Shown: one piece after another, positions 46,560 through 59,783 of the stretch
Layout: each line of letters starts with the position of its first letter
How positions within the stretch are numbered: the first letter of the stretch is position 1
DNA from: Trichoplax sp. H2
Taxonomy: Eukaryota > Placozoa > Uniplacotomia > Trichoplacea
Reading direction: 5' to 3'
DNA length: 64,000 nt
Assembly: GCA_003344405.1 (NCBI GenBank)
Contig: NOWV01000084.1
Location: 124,001-188,000, forward strand
The notes under the pieces: model-generated
Database searches by the model: none
What the model was told of the DNA's origin: nothing
The model's input: the letters and a program-made list of their open reading frames with translations, nothing else
Made by a program: the position numbers and the translations under genes

Positions 46560-48465
46560 TTTTGTCTTGCTAACCATGGAGGAAGATTCATCGGTCTACT
46601 GCTGGCCTTGAGCACCTGGAGAATAGGATGGTGCATGCATAATGACATATTGTGGTAATCATGATGTGCTCTATTTGTTTTAGTGCCTATATTGTAGAAG
46701 TTGCATGACCTATTTGTTGTTTCTTTCCTTCAACTTTGCCTGTCCTTGATACGAGTGGACAGTTCTGTTGAAGGGTCTGTCGTCTGTTGATGTTTTCTGA
46801 CCTTGCCTCCTGTTCATTATTGATCTCGTGGAGTCCGAATTTAAAGTACTGGATACTAACATGAAGGACTTTTTTTTGTGTGTGAGGAATCCTTACTGGC
46901 GTGCTGTGCGATATGCAGTAGTATTCAAATATACTGTATATCGACCAGTATTTCTACGTAGATATATATATATATTCAGTCCTATGATTCAGTAATATAC
47001 TGTATATTATTAATGTATACATGCACCATGTTGAAAAAAGCGATACTTGCATGAGCAATTGAACTTGGATGAAATGATTTCAACATCTCTCATGGACAAG
47101 TATTTCATAGCATATAAAACTACACCGTATAGTCTTGTATGAAATAGTGGAGAATAAGCATTGTCAATTTATCAATGAGTGTCCAGTGTACAGTATGGTC
47201 CAAGCCTGGAAACCTTCCCTCTCTCATTATGAAGATAAAATAATTATTGCCATCATTCTATAATCAACTGATGCATCAATGAGGAATACTCATATTATCC
47301 AAGTGATTAATTCAATTAACTTGAATTGAATAATGTGAGCCATCGTACAATAGAAATGATATAAAATTGATCCAATATTGAGCTAGTCGCTGATGAAAGA
47401 AAGACTATCCTTGCCCAGTGGAGTCTATGGTAAACCAAGCCATCTTGACAATAATCCACTAATCTCCACCGTTGCAACAGATGCAAGGACAACATGACAT
47501 CCTGTACCAAGTGCAACAAGCCATGATGGCCTGCTCAACCTAATCCAACACAAATCATGCTTCTCATGATGGCCAATCTCTACCTCCTTTTGCTCATCAG
47601 GCTCATATTGACAGCAAGAAAGTAATTCTTGCTATGCCGCCGCCATCATGCCCCCCAATAAAAAAAAAAAATAAAGTTAACAATGCTTTTGGAAAGATGC
47701 AATATCATTGTGCCCTTGTGTACATTGCAGAAACAATCATATTATATTATCATATCTATTGTTTATTAATCAAGATTTTACGTACTAAAAGCATTAAGAA
47801 TCGATTGGCAATACGTATTCTAGTCAATAATAATTTGCAGGATACAATACGTATTTGGACATCCATTGCTTATGTAAAAGGATTGATTCTTATTCTTACA
47901 ACATATAGAATAATTGATTGCAAGGTGAAGAACGCGGAAGGCGACTGCCATGCTAGTTGATATTGCACTGGATATCCAGTTGGATTGATTGAAACTAGTT
48001 TGCAGTAGATAGTGATCGAGTCGAATTTCATTTTCGTCTCTTGCTCCAATACAAGTCCTCATCGAGAACACCGTTCATTATGATAAATCCATGGCAATAC
48101 GTTGCATCATCTGTTGATTTGGAGTACAAGGATTAGACTTTGGTGTCATTGCAAAGGCAGAACGTATTGACTCCACGGTTGGATTGATCTGATCGATTGC
48201 AAGGTGAAAAAAAAAGAAAAAAAGTGGATTATTGTTTTTTTTCTTTCCTTGATTTCATCCTCCTTTCCTACTTGTCATCGTCTTCATGTATTGCGTATGA
48301 GGAAGAGTAAAACGAGGAGAAAAATGCCTTGTTATTAGCTACTCATGTTGTAGACGGTCGTTGGTCATCATTGGATCTACCAACTGCAATCTACTTCACT
48401 GCATTCGATCGATGATTGTCGACATCAAGACTGGCTAAACGAGTTAAGAGAGACATCGAAAAAGA
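46560..48465. other. Upstream region of the TBC1D1/4 gene
   Basis: About 1.9 kb with a TA-dinucleotide run near 46960-46975 and poly-A/poly-T runs near 47660 and 48205-48245. It should include the promoter and 5' UTR of the RabGAP gene. The 108-codon frame at 47634-47960 has no recognised content and runs through low-complexity A-rich DNA. Confidence 0.4.
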
Positions 48466-51400
48466 ATGAATCAAACTAACGTGGTCCAATCAAACCCTAA
48501 AATCATCACCACGGCCCATGCCATCAGCCAATCTTCAAGCCAAACCATCAACAATCAAGCTCAACAGCACAGTGGTAATAATCAAGAAGAATTTATTGAA
48601 CATAGCTTTAATTTGACCTATTTAGGTTATACACCGATCGATCGTCGTTATACACAACAAATCCTATTTTGGGTTGTTGTTGAAACAAAGCGTAAACGGA
48701 TACGCCAAGAAGTTGTCTTAACGGTGACCAAGAGTACCTTGAAAGGTTTAGACATTGAAACGGAGAAATTAGCCTTCGAGCATCAAATATCTGGTATTAC
48801 TCGTTTCGCACGAAATAAAGATCAAACTAGCTTCGCCTACGTTACTCGTAGCCCATCTGAAAATTTGCCATGTTATTGTCATGTTTTTGAAGCTTCTGAT
48901 CTTACCAATGTAAGTCAATATCTAATCTATCCTCGCTAACTTGCCGTACCATCATAACATAACGTTAGCTTAAAATAATGATCAAAAAGTCAGTTTTCTA
49001 CTTGAAGAATACATTTACAATGACAACTTGAACAGGTAATTATTTTATCCATTAAAACTATGCATGCATTCAAATTAAGTTTGGACAATTTTCAAGACAT
49101 AATTCAATGTATCCAAAAGACTAAGATTGCAGCCCTTTACGAGCGATGCCATTCCGCGCAAGAAGTAGCAAAATGAATAACGGACTTGATACGTTCCTAA
49201 TTTTTTTTTTGTCAACAGTAAACATCATAATATTAAGATTGGCTGCTGCTGTCATAATGATCATTAATACATACTTGTACATGGGTTGGGTTCCATGTTG
49301 ACGGCTGTTGTTATACGCTTACCAAAAATGGCCAAGCAACATCGCCGACGAACACTAGAACGGATTCGTTAACTACTGTACAGCGACTTGAACACCGTCG
49401 CTAGCATGGCTACCCCTACAATTTCCAAAATGGCAAAAACTTGAAGCATCAATAGCAAGAGTAAATGTCAAATACCAATATGTCATTAAAATGGTCGTGG
49501 AGCCATTTTGAGTAGTAATAGTCGCTAATTAACGATACTGTATGTTCAACATTAAATCGATACTCCACTAGAATTAATGGCCAGCATTGTGTGGCATGTA
49601 TCCTACCTCTAACCCTACAACATCCCGCTTTCCAAAGTGCTGTCCGCAGTCGTGTTTTCACAGCGCAATGGAAATGGCCGCAGTTAGTTCAATATCGTAA
49701 CAAATTGGAGGAATCCATTTTCTTGATTAGAAAATGGTTAGTTGATTCGTATGACGTTAGAAATAAAACTGGAAGCCAATCTTATGTTAAGGAGTTGAAG
49801 AAAATGAGCAAAGGCTAATTTTTACTTCGCCTTTCCTACGTATGATGAACTTACACTATAACGACATGATATTGTAGAACTAGAATAGTTGCTCACAACA
49901 GCATCCTTGTGCTGTCAGGGGATATCGACAGTAAACATCATCTTACTTGAGCGATTATCACTAGCCATATTGATGGATTGTCAACTTGTGAAATATTACT
50001 CCTATAACTGGACCACACATACAAGTGTGGACATCAGCAGCCTTCTTTTTGTTGACCTCCATCAAGCAAAAGGATTGTACTCTTTTGATACAATCCTTAA
50101 TATGATCCAGTGAATGCAAGATCCAACTGTTAGCTTAAGTAAAGAAGGAAAAAACTTTACTATTTCACACGATGATACACTGCTTAGCACAACAGCAGTA
50201 GAAATGAATTTGTCAAATACTACATGATTTTAGAATGAAAAATGATCAATTTACTTCATGTTCAAGATTGTTTTTATTATTATTTATTTATTTTTAATGT
50301 TATCATTATTCTTCAAATGAATTTCTTCTCCACTATAGCATATAGTTTCACGTTTAATGCAGTACATACGAGTATATGGACTACCTGGTGAGTTATTGGA
50401 GAATGATTTATTGTTACTTTCTTTGAGAGCACTTTCTGAGTGGGTTGGTTGATTACTAAGCGTAAGTAGGCCATGGTGATTCCCTTCAATGGATGTGCTT
50501 GTTTCGGACTTGAATCTGCTGGCCATTTTATTGGCAAACACCTTAATATTACGCAATCATTTGCATTCTCATTTGCCTTACAATCTCTTGTCATTAATCC
50601 AATAGTTACTCGTACTGTAAACCATAAATAGGGCAGTAATTCAAATAATACAATTATGCAGATTAATTGAAACCGTCTTGAACTCGCCATGGCATCGACC
50701 CGACAAAAAAAATGTCCACAGAATAGAGGAAAATAGACGGCGTGCCGCGAGAATGCTATGGTAATGACACTCTCGAATTGGATCATTTGATCCAATTCGA
50801 GAAATGTCAGTTGTAGACTTTACAGCCAAAGGAATTATTAGTAGATTAAATGACTGACTGACTGATGATCATTATTATCCCTCAGTTGCCCTATTTTGTA
50901 CACACACACACACTCTGTCTACAAGGCTACAAAATAATCTCCAACACATAGTATCAAAGTTGAACATCTCACTTCCAGCTTGCTTGAAATCCTAGTTGTC
51001 CACATTGCTCGGTGTATTTATTACATTCATCCTTGATAGATCGCCCATGTAGTCATTAATTAATCATTAAATAATTAAATATTGAAATGTATTATTACAG
51101 TAAGCTAATGAGTAGGATTATAGGCCATGGCCATGAAGACGCGTATTTTGAATATGGAAAGCCGAATAGAACAGCAGCAATCAATCACTACAGTACCAGT
51201 ATCCTACTAGTAGATTGTATATTTCAGTCAGAAGATGATCCAAAAATACCAACCAGGAGTTGAATTTTATTTCAACAATAACATCTTACATCGTATGACT
51301 CTAAAATATGCTGAACATCGATGAATGATGAGTAAACTTGTCTGGAAATTGGATATTATTGTTGTCATACTTTTTAATTTTTATTCATGGCCGGTCGCAA

Positions 51401-54400
51401 TGCAATTTTACAATTGCAATCAAATTATTTTACTACAAACTGAACCAACATAACAAGTACAAGCGGCATATACAGGAGTGAATTTGGTTAGTAAAGTAAA
51501 AGTTGTTAGCGTCGATCATCTCCAATGCTCTGATCAAGCTTGCTGTTTATCTTTATTTTACGTTTTTAACATTTACTGGCATTAGCAGATGTTGATACAC
51601 CTTCCAAGTCCTCATTTCGGAGCAAATAGCAACTGAAATGATACTCTTTTGTAAATCCTGCTGGCAACAGTTCTATAATGCTGTAGAATACTTCACTTTA
51701 TAGCTTTTGATTATTTCAACATCATGCTGAATGAGTGCAAATTAATGAATTAATTAATTGCAATCATAAATCCTAACACAAATAATCTTCAATATACATG
51801 CGAGCATAATGACCACCATGATCAATATTTTAAATCCATGGCAGGACTAAGGATCTCACACAAATAGACTGATTATACAGCAACAATACCGACTCAAATT
51901 TACAAAACAAAGCATTAGCATGCTTAAAGAATTATTGTAACCCTTTTAATCAAATTAGATTCCTCTATTTTATTCTTCTTTCATGATATTGCAAGCCTAA
52001 CCTTTCACAATAACTTATTTATTTATCTGCAAAAGAAAGAATTGGGTCATACTGTCTTTGTCCCGTGCTAAAATTGGGTTTAGCAGGTTATGACAAACGA
52101 GAATCTATTACTGTCTAGTTCCAATCATACCGAATTACTATTAAAGACATGATCAATCTATCTTGCAGACAATATGAAAAGGCAATGTTTCTTATTTCTA
52201 CCATGTTTGATATAATTGTATATCTGGTATTTCTAATCTTTATTTGAAGGTTTAATTAATTAATACAACATATTGAACCATGTTTACCCTATATTCCAGG
52301 ATATCCATTAAAAAGAAAAAGAGTTTGTATGTGGCCATACGCATTTAGGATGTATAGCAATAGGAGCCCTTATTATTCTCCCAAACTATTGAGTTCTATC
52401 GTTAAAAGGAATAGCTTAGACTTTGCATCTGTTTCCCTGATTTCTCTACTCTTGAAAACATGTAGTTTAAAACAATAATGGAACACAATTTCAAGATGAT
52501 ATGACGTATTTTATACTTGGTATAAACGATAATAAAGTACTGCCGCTTTACTTTCTCTAATATTCTCCATTCATGGGATAGCAATGGCATTTGAAACCCA
52601 TGACTACTGTAGCTTGACGGACATAGTTGCTAAACTGTACCCCGACTGTCAAAGCGCATAGTCATAATTGCTATATACTTTGCCATCCTAATGTCTGAAA
52701 AACTAATAAACACATCTTAAATCCTATCCTATTTACCTCATCCTTTTCTCTGTTCTACAGTATTTACGGCAATAACATTCCCCATAAGGAATGGCCAAAA
52801 TAACGCGAAATAGTCAATACAGTAGTTCTCGGTCATGTTAGATATCGTAATATCATCTTGAGGGCTGTATTATTTTTTTGCCTTTGATCAGATAATGCTG
52901 TCGTAGTCGTTTAGTATGTTGTAACATGTGCAAATAGTCTATACTGCACAAAGCGAAAGCTCAATTTTTCAAATTTTTACATAGCAGATAATATGAAAGC
53001 GCGAATGAGTGTATATCGGATGTAAACAAGATGTCATCACGTTTGCGTGATGTGAGTAATACTAAAGAGATATTTTAAAATCATAGCCAGCATACATGAC
53101 ATTTTTAAAGTCTCGTGAACCGCATTCAATCAACATGCATCATAAATTGTAATCATTGAACTTAGCATAAAATACATCTGCAGCACTTGTTATTCAATCT
53201 TTAAAAATAGACTTACAGAATTTGGCGATGCTTTTCCACAGTGTGAGACAACATGACAAGATTTGATTGCAGGAAATTCATTGCAAACAGATCATTTATA
53301 CAATTGGTAAAAGTATTCAATAGTAAGAATCAGAAGGGGTAAAATACTATATGAAAAAGTATCAATAAGATTATAGGAAATAGGCCTCATGAAAATGAGA
53401 GACCAATCGATGATGGACCCATGTAGGTATACAGATATAGTAACGATGTAGTCGTGAATTGAACAACTGTTGTTGATTAACATTGAATACAGTATGGATG
53501 TGGCCATTTTTAATTTTATGTTGAAGCGTGAGAGAGAAGAGTTATTTTATTACTCAAAAATATCTTTGAAATAATATACGTAAAAATTCAAATTCAAAAA
53601 GAAAACCATTTCAACTAAAAACGACCTTGGTTCTTAATCAGTTGACGATAACCCCCAAAATTTTTGAATAAGACTAACATTTCCCTTACCAACGTACTGC
53701 TTTAATTCACGGATTAGCGTCAATAACATTGGTATAGACGAATTTGATCATAATGATAAGTGCTTTGTTGATTGTGTGATAGATTCCTCATCTGCTAAGA
53801 TGCCTCCAAGAAGCAGCCAAAAGAACCAATACTGCTGTAACAGTCGACGAATCCAAAACTGAACGGCGTAAAAGTCGAAGTAGTAGCCATGGTAATATCG
53901 CTACTACTAATTTTACATTTCAACTCAAATACGTTGGTAAGGTAGCTATATCCCATCGACAAATCCCACCACAATTATTAGATGACACAATCGATAAGTT
54001 TCGAAAGCATTGGTTAGAAAATTACAAGAACAAAACTCGCCGGAGAACTCATTCAGCCCGTGAAGCATCGCGCCCATCATTATCCTCGTCCAGTGAGGCT
54101 GCCAATGATCCACCTCATGGTAAGAGAGTTCGACATCGTAGTACATCGTCCATTGGACCAGGTCCTGATGATGATACAGATGGCGACAGTAAATGGGCTG
54201 ACAATCGTACACATGAGCAAGTAGAAGAGGAAAAAGTTCTTGAGTTTTTGCGCCCTCCATTAATTAAATCGCTAGATTCATTACCACCATCAATAGGCAA
54301 ATCTCCGCAATTAACTGAGATAATTATCGAAGGAACAGATGATAATAAGAAAGATTACGCCATCGGTCGGTCTAGTGATCCACTTAACGATCATGTTCTA

Positions 54401-57400
54401 ACCGATTGCGATAATAGCAAGCTTGACATCAGACCATTTTCCGAGACCAATCGTAAAATGAATCTATATCTAAAAAATGCATCAGTAGTATTAAAAAATT
54501 GTGAAAGCGGAGGGAAAATGTTAGAACGAAGAATGAAAGATATCTCCTATTGTTGTAAGGTAAAGAACGTTATTTTACAGTAGCAAGTACAAAATTAGAA
54601 ATAAAATGATCGTTTGTTTAATCACCATTCATTATAATTAATTAGGAAGGGGATCTGTAACTTTTAATTGAAGCTTAGCGGCTAACTATCTGTCTTAGTT
54701 ATGTCAACATAACAATGTTATACAATTAATTTCTAGGGCGAGAAAGAAGATAATTATTTTGCTTTCGTTTGTCGCGAAGCTGCCTCTGGTAATTATCAGT
54801 TATACGTCTTCGAATGTGAATCAGCAACAAAGGTAAGAGTAGAAGAAATCATGATGACAACTACTGTAACCATCAAAATAGTATCATCGTTATTTACTAT
54901 TTTACTAGCGGTGATTGTACTCTATAATACGATAATAATGTTGCTTTCGTAATAATCTCTTCAAGAAAAAGTAACAGTCCACTGAAATGCGTAAATTAGA
55001 TCGCGACAACTTCCTACGATTCTTAATATAGCTTGTATCAATGGCATACAATAAAGTATAGGATGTAGGCGTTGCGACTCTAGATGAAAAGAGAAAAAAA
55101 AAATAGCGAATATCGTGTAATACAATACTGTTAGCTTATCTGATGGCTGATGACATATTATTATATTCGAAAAAGCAACGTATTATTTATTAGCCCTTGT
55201 ATCTAGACAGATACCTTAATGTCAGTGTATTATCCAAATTACTATAAAGGAAGATTATTATGCTCCTTATTTAGTCCTTATTTACATTTGGGAGGATAAA
55301 AATTTTATATTCAATCTTGTAAATTTTTAAAATGTTTTGCACCGTTATACCGTCTTGGAATAAACCAATTTCAACAATTTTCTCTATGCGATTAGACTTC
55401 TTCTATTATGGATGCATTTAAACAAGGATTTCAAGCGTTATTACAACTACCATCCAATTTATTTTGCGAAACATGTCCACTAAATTATTTTCACCGACTT
55501 TGTTTACAATTAGAAGGTATAGTCAACGTTTTTGTCTTTATCTTGTTTCATTGTCCTTATTCGGTCTACCGCAGCTGATATTGTAATTATTGACAATGAT
55601 AAAAGCCGCTTAATGTTTGGATTTTTTGATTGTTTTAATTATTTATCGAAATACAATAACCTTATAGTTTCCATTTTTAGCAATTTTTATTATGCATTTT
55701 CGAATGATACCAAATCATGTTGTAAAAAGTGAATATACTGTGACTGTAAGCTTTTTAAATTCCATTCAATCTTATCTAGTATCGCTGTGCTATTTAATTT
55801 TTAGGTTTATCCGGCTATCTAGCATTGGTAACGGTAGAAAAATTTATATCAACACTAGATGACGATGACCGAGCAGAAGTACACACTAAATTTAAGGTAT
55901 TGAAGTAGTTTATTCGAGTTGAGATGTAAAGAATCTATCAGAAGAGGCCAATTCGATAGAGTAATATGTCAGAAATGGGTCATAATAAAATTTTACTGTG
56001 TAAAAGTAGCAAGAATGCATTTTTCATCATCTTTTCACGTCGTCTCTTCTATCCTACCATATTGGGTATACGATAAAATTCCTAAGCGTAATGATAACTC
56101 TGTTCAAATTTGGATTCGGTAGGATTTAGTACCTCAAAAATCAAGTATTCGGGACGATCAAGATCGCGTAGAATTATCGATGATTGCTGTACGAGCGGTC
56201 TTAGAAACGAAACAAAAAACTCATACACATTATACTAGTACGCCCAATTCTACTAGTAACGAAGCCAAAAATCTAAATGCAATAATACCGGAAAATGTCA
56301 ATACCAAAGAACCTGCTAAGCTTGGGACTTTCAAATCACTTGCAGCATCGTTCGAATATTTGCTCCGAGTAGGCCCTAGTACTAAAACACTTGGATAATG
56401 TAGCAATTTTTCTATACTTCAATCAGTCTAATCTACACTTTGTCGGCACTAACGATACTTTTATAATTAGAATTAAAATCGCTTTGATCTATAGTGTAAA
56501 AGTAATCATGTTAAGCAAATACTCTATTTTGTTATCATAGGGTCGTTCTAAATCAAAGGGAGAAGAAGCGGTTCCGAAATCGAAAGGATTAGAAGTCCAA
56601 TCAGAGGTAAATGAGCGCTAACAACGCGCGTTATAGTAAACTTTGTGCCTGCATTAATAGTATAGTTGGTTTTTTTTAACAATTTCTGTCAGCAATTTTA
56701 TTGAAGTACTTAATCGTTTTTATATTTAATTAGGTAACTTTTCTATTATATCTATTTTTATTTAGGAGTACAGGCCACGAAGCCATACTATAGGATCGGT
56801 AACTTTAGGGCCACCTAGCTTACAGGCTATTATTATCATATTCATCCTACTTTTTAATTTAAAAAATTGATCAAATTTGTCTATTGCTGTAATTTTAGCC
56901 ATCAAGGTATCATAAAGATAGGCTAAGAAATAGCTTTGGAGATGAAATTACTACGGTAACCTAAAATGCTATCGAAACTGTAGAAGAACTTGAGAGAAAG
57001 AATGATATCAATAATGTATAATAACGCCAAATTAGAGTAAAATTAATACTACTTCAATATCTCTTTTATAAATCAGAAATCAAATAGACCATCTGTCACT
57101 TCATCAAGTGAAGGTAGCAAGCCTGTATCTCCGGCAGCTATATCTGAGAATGTAGACAGTTTCTTTTCGCAGTTAAAAGACACAAATTCTGTCAAATCAA
57201 AGTCTGTTAATTCAAAACCATCTTATCAGCGACGAGTATCTTGGCGACAGGTTCACTACGCATTTATCAGTAGCTCTGATTTTATTTGTACTTTTGCCAT
57301 AAAATATCAACTATTCTGAGTTAAGACTACTCACAGCATGATATATTTTCATGGTATTTAGGCCTTATTCAAACGCGTATATTCAAATACTCCTATAGCG

Positions 57401-59783
57401 ACATCTATTGAAGGAAATGAAGGTATCATACGTGACTAGTATAACGGAACATGTATCTAATACTAAATTTAGATAGTAGCCTTATTTATCTTGCAGCATG
57501 TCAGTACAGTATTGTGCAACTTTAGGGATATAACGATTCGACATTTATACTTTACGAATTAGATGAATCTTTACCCAGTGACAGTGATACTAGACCAAGA
57601 AAACCAAGAGACCGTGAAGAACTACGATTACTTTGGCGCAAAGCTATTCAACAACAAATTGCAATTATACGAATTCAAAAAAAGAATAAATACAATGGTA
57701 TACTTGGATCAATTAATGTCAGATAGCATAATTCGCCTAACTCATGATTTTCACTTGATAAAAATTTACTTTTTAGGCCATCCATGTGATGATGATGATG
57801 ATGGTAAATTGGATTACGAAGAAATCCCGATTTGCACTCAAGAAATGTATCAGATGTGGAATGATATTATGGCTAAAGAGAGTGAAGGACCGTTGCCTTA
57901 TCATACATTGGTGGCAGCTGTTAAAGCAGGTAAAAGTAAAGCATTTATCTTACTTACGCAACCTTTCTATTAATCTTTAAAAAACAATTATGCATGAAAT
58001 TGCTGAAATAAAATCTGTCAGTATTTCTATTCTTGGCTGTTCGATAGCATAATAACCGTAAGTAATTTCGCAAAATATATTAGGTATACCAAAAACATTA
58101 CGAGGAGAAATATGGAATTTTCTACGCAGGCAATATTACGCTCGTGACAAAAGGCAATCTACATGTGAAAATAGTGAAGAAAATTCCTTAACTAAATTAT
58201 TAGAAAAGGAAACTACGAACCATCACCACGCTATTGCGCTAGATCTAGGTACTCACAATATCAGAGCATTATTTATGAAAGCATACTAGTAATGCATACC
58301 GTATACTATATCTAACCCGGTACAATAGTATCGATCAATTTATGAAATCAAAGTTAAAACTGTACCAACAATTTTATTATAACTAGGCCGGACATTTCCT
58401 ACGCACAAATATTTTCTTTCACAAGTTGGTAACGGCCAAGTTGCGTTAAGAAATGTCTTGAAAGCCTATGCATTATTGGATTCTGAAGTTGGATACTGTC
58501 AAGGACTGAGTTTTGTAGCGGCGATACTAATTATGCATGTAAGTAATTTTTATGTTACTATTTCTATTGTTTGTTGAGTTATTAGTAATATCATTCTAGG
58601 ATATAGAAGATGTGAATTTTTTTCTGGGTACTTCATTTTAGATGGATGAAAACGATGCCTTTGAATGTTTCAAATATATTTTATATGATTTACATTTACG
58701 TGACCAATACAAGCCGGATATGGCGGCTTTGCATGTTAGTATAATTGATGGAAGAAGAGCAATGGTTACAAAGTTTATTTCCGAATAGTAATATTTATAG
58801 GTCTTGTCAATATTTTAATATTTTTTAGATCCAAATGTATAATCTATCCAGATTAATATACGATTATCAGCGAGATGTCTATCAAAATCTTGATCAAAAT
58901 GAAATTGGCCCTTCCTTGTATGCTGCTCCCTGGTTTCTAACTTTATTCGCATCGCAATTTCCATTAGGATTTGTAGTCCGGGTTTTAGGTTATCCCATTA
59001 TATTAATTATTTAATGGCGTAATTTGTGATCGAAGTTATTACTCGTAGTTAATTTTTGTTTTTGATGATATGAATATTTTAGATCTGTTATTTTTGGATG
59101 GCATAGAAGCTATCTATAAGGTATGACTCAGTTGAGAATGAAATGCATGATATTTTTTTAGTAACTTGATGATAAATTGTCTATGGATATAGATCTCGTT
59201 AATGTTGATAAAGCACTTTGCTAAACCTATCTTAGCTGCTGGCAGCTTTGAATCCACGATAGATGTACTAAAACAACATTTGCCGTCAATGGTGCAAGAC
59301 CACCTTGATGCTATTCTTGAAGGAGCAGCATCATTGGAGATTAGTAATCAGCTTAAGTCATTTGAAATTGAGTATCACGTTTTGCATGAAGAAATGCTAA
59401 GCGCTCCTGAATTAATTCCGAGTGATAGTGCTGACAGCCGAATTTCACAATTAGAGAGTTTAAATCAACATCTCAAGCGGCAAAATATTGAATTAGTTGA
59501 TAAATTAGCCAATGCGCGTAGTAAAATTAATGAATTCGATGAAACGATAGAACTGATGAAAGTCAATGAAGTTAAATTAATATCAAGAATCCAAGAACTT
59601 CAAGAAGAGAGAGACAGCGCTATACAGCAACTTATGGCTCATAGTAAAGGTTCAACAGATTCTCTCGATGAAATCTGCCGCGACAGCAATGGTAGTGAAA
59701 TTAGTAATCAAGACTCATTGCTTGAATTAAGTACGAAAGATGATGATGATGATGATCAGGTTGTTGATATTGATATAGAATAA
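48466..59783 (+). CDS. TBC1D4: TBC1D1/TBC1D4 (AS160)-type Rab GTPase-activating protein with two PTB domains
   Basis: Eighteen exons: 48466-48909, 53783-54559, 54737-54832, 55396-55516, 55805-55896, 56123-56368, 56541-56606, 56766-56798, 57077-57250, 57362-57422, 57563-57697, 57777-57929, 58084-58248, 58387-58538, 58642-58734, 58829-58988, 59083-59120, 59193-59783; 3597 nt, 1198 aa. PTB1 covers about residues 43-165 ([20 protein letters not shown], then [11 protein letters not shown] joined by a 4.9 kb intron to [13 protein letters not shown]). PTB2 starts near 190 ([20 protein letters not shown]) with a long insert, ending in [26 protein letters not shown] at 617-622 matches the Akt target of vertebrate AS160, and RRVSWRQ at 677-683 matches the vertebrate RRxSWRQ stretch. 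The TBC domain (about 798-1020) has RGEIW, the arginine finger IALDLGR (Arg856) and the glutamine finger YCQG (Gln893). A coiled coil spans about 1086-1152, then an acidic tail. In vertebrates these proteins hold Rab8/10-family GTPases inactive until insulin or AMPK signalling, controlling glucose-transporter traffic. One gene probably predates the TBC1D1/TBC1D4 split. Confidence 0.95.
49036..49176 (+). CDS. Candidate alternative terminal exon in the PTB1 intron
   Basis: After an AACAG acceptor, 46 codons and a TGA follow in phase 0, the same phase as the donor at 48909. The peptide includes [19 protein letters not shown], which resembles the C-terminal helix that closes a PTB domain and parallels the real continuation [13 protein letters not shown]. 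If used, it would give a short single-PTB protein of about 194 aa. It could also be a dead duplicate or chance. Confidence 0.3.
   Translation, partial: VIILSIKTMHAFKLSLDNFQDIIQCIQKTKIAALYERCHSAQEVAK
49564..49818 (+). other. Exon-like open segment in the PTB1 intron, unrecognised
   Basis: Open frame ending in TAA with a possible acceptor at CCACTAG just before it. Its protein-like composition ([20 protein letters not shown] and KELKKMSKG) stands out from the flanking intron. There is no ATG at its start and no clear partner exon, so it may be part of a nested gene, an old exon, or nothing. Confidence 0.25.
50284..50795 (-). other. Overlapping open frames antisense in the PTB1 intron, possible nested membrane protein
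   Basis: Two frames overlap: one of 160 codons (50313-50795) whose part after MASSRRF reads as a membrane helix ([18 protein letters not shown]), and one of 90 codons (50284-50556) with a polar, tail-like sequence rich in Ser, Asn and Thr. A protein using the helix and then the polar frame would need a splice or a frameshift between them, and I could not find a convincing one. FELLPYLW faintly recalls helix 6 of class A receptors, but this is weak. Unproven as a gene. Confidence 0.25.
50771..50802. repeat. Perfect palindrome with 15-bp arms
   Basis: TCTCGAATTGGATCA and TGATCCAATTCGAGA are perfect complements with two T between them. It lies inside the 4.9 kb intron of the RabGAP gene. Confidence 0.9.
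50840..53782. other. Remainder of the large PTB1 intron
   Basis: About 2.9 kb of AT-rich intron. It has a short CA run near 50901-50911 and AATTAATT-type words near 51057 and 51750. No gene or RNA feature recognised. Confidence 0.5.

Noticed and set aside
47634-47960. 108-codon plus-strand frame upstream of the RabGAP gene
   Set aside because: It starts in a low-complexity Pro/Lys stretch from a poly-A run and has no recognisable content; it overlaps a minus-strand frame of similar length.
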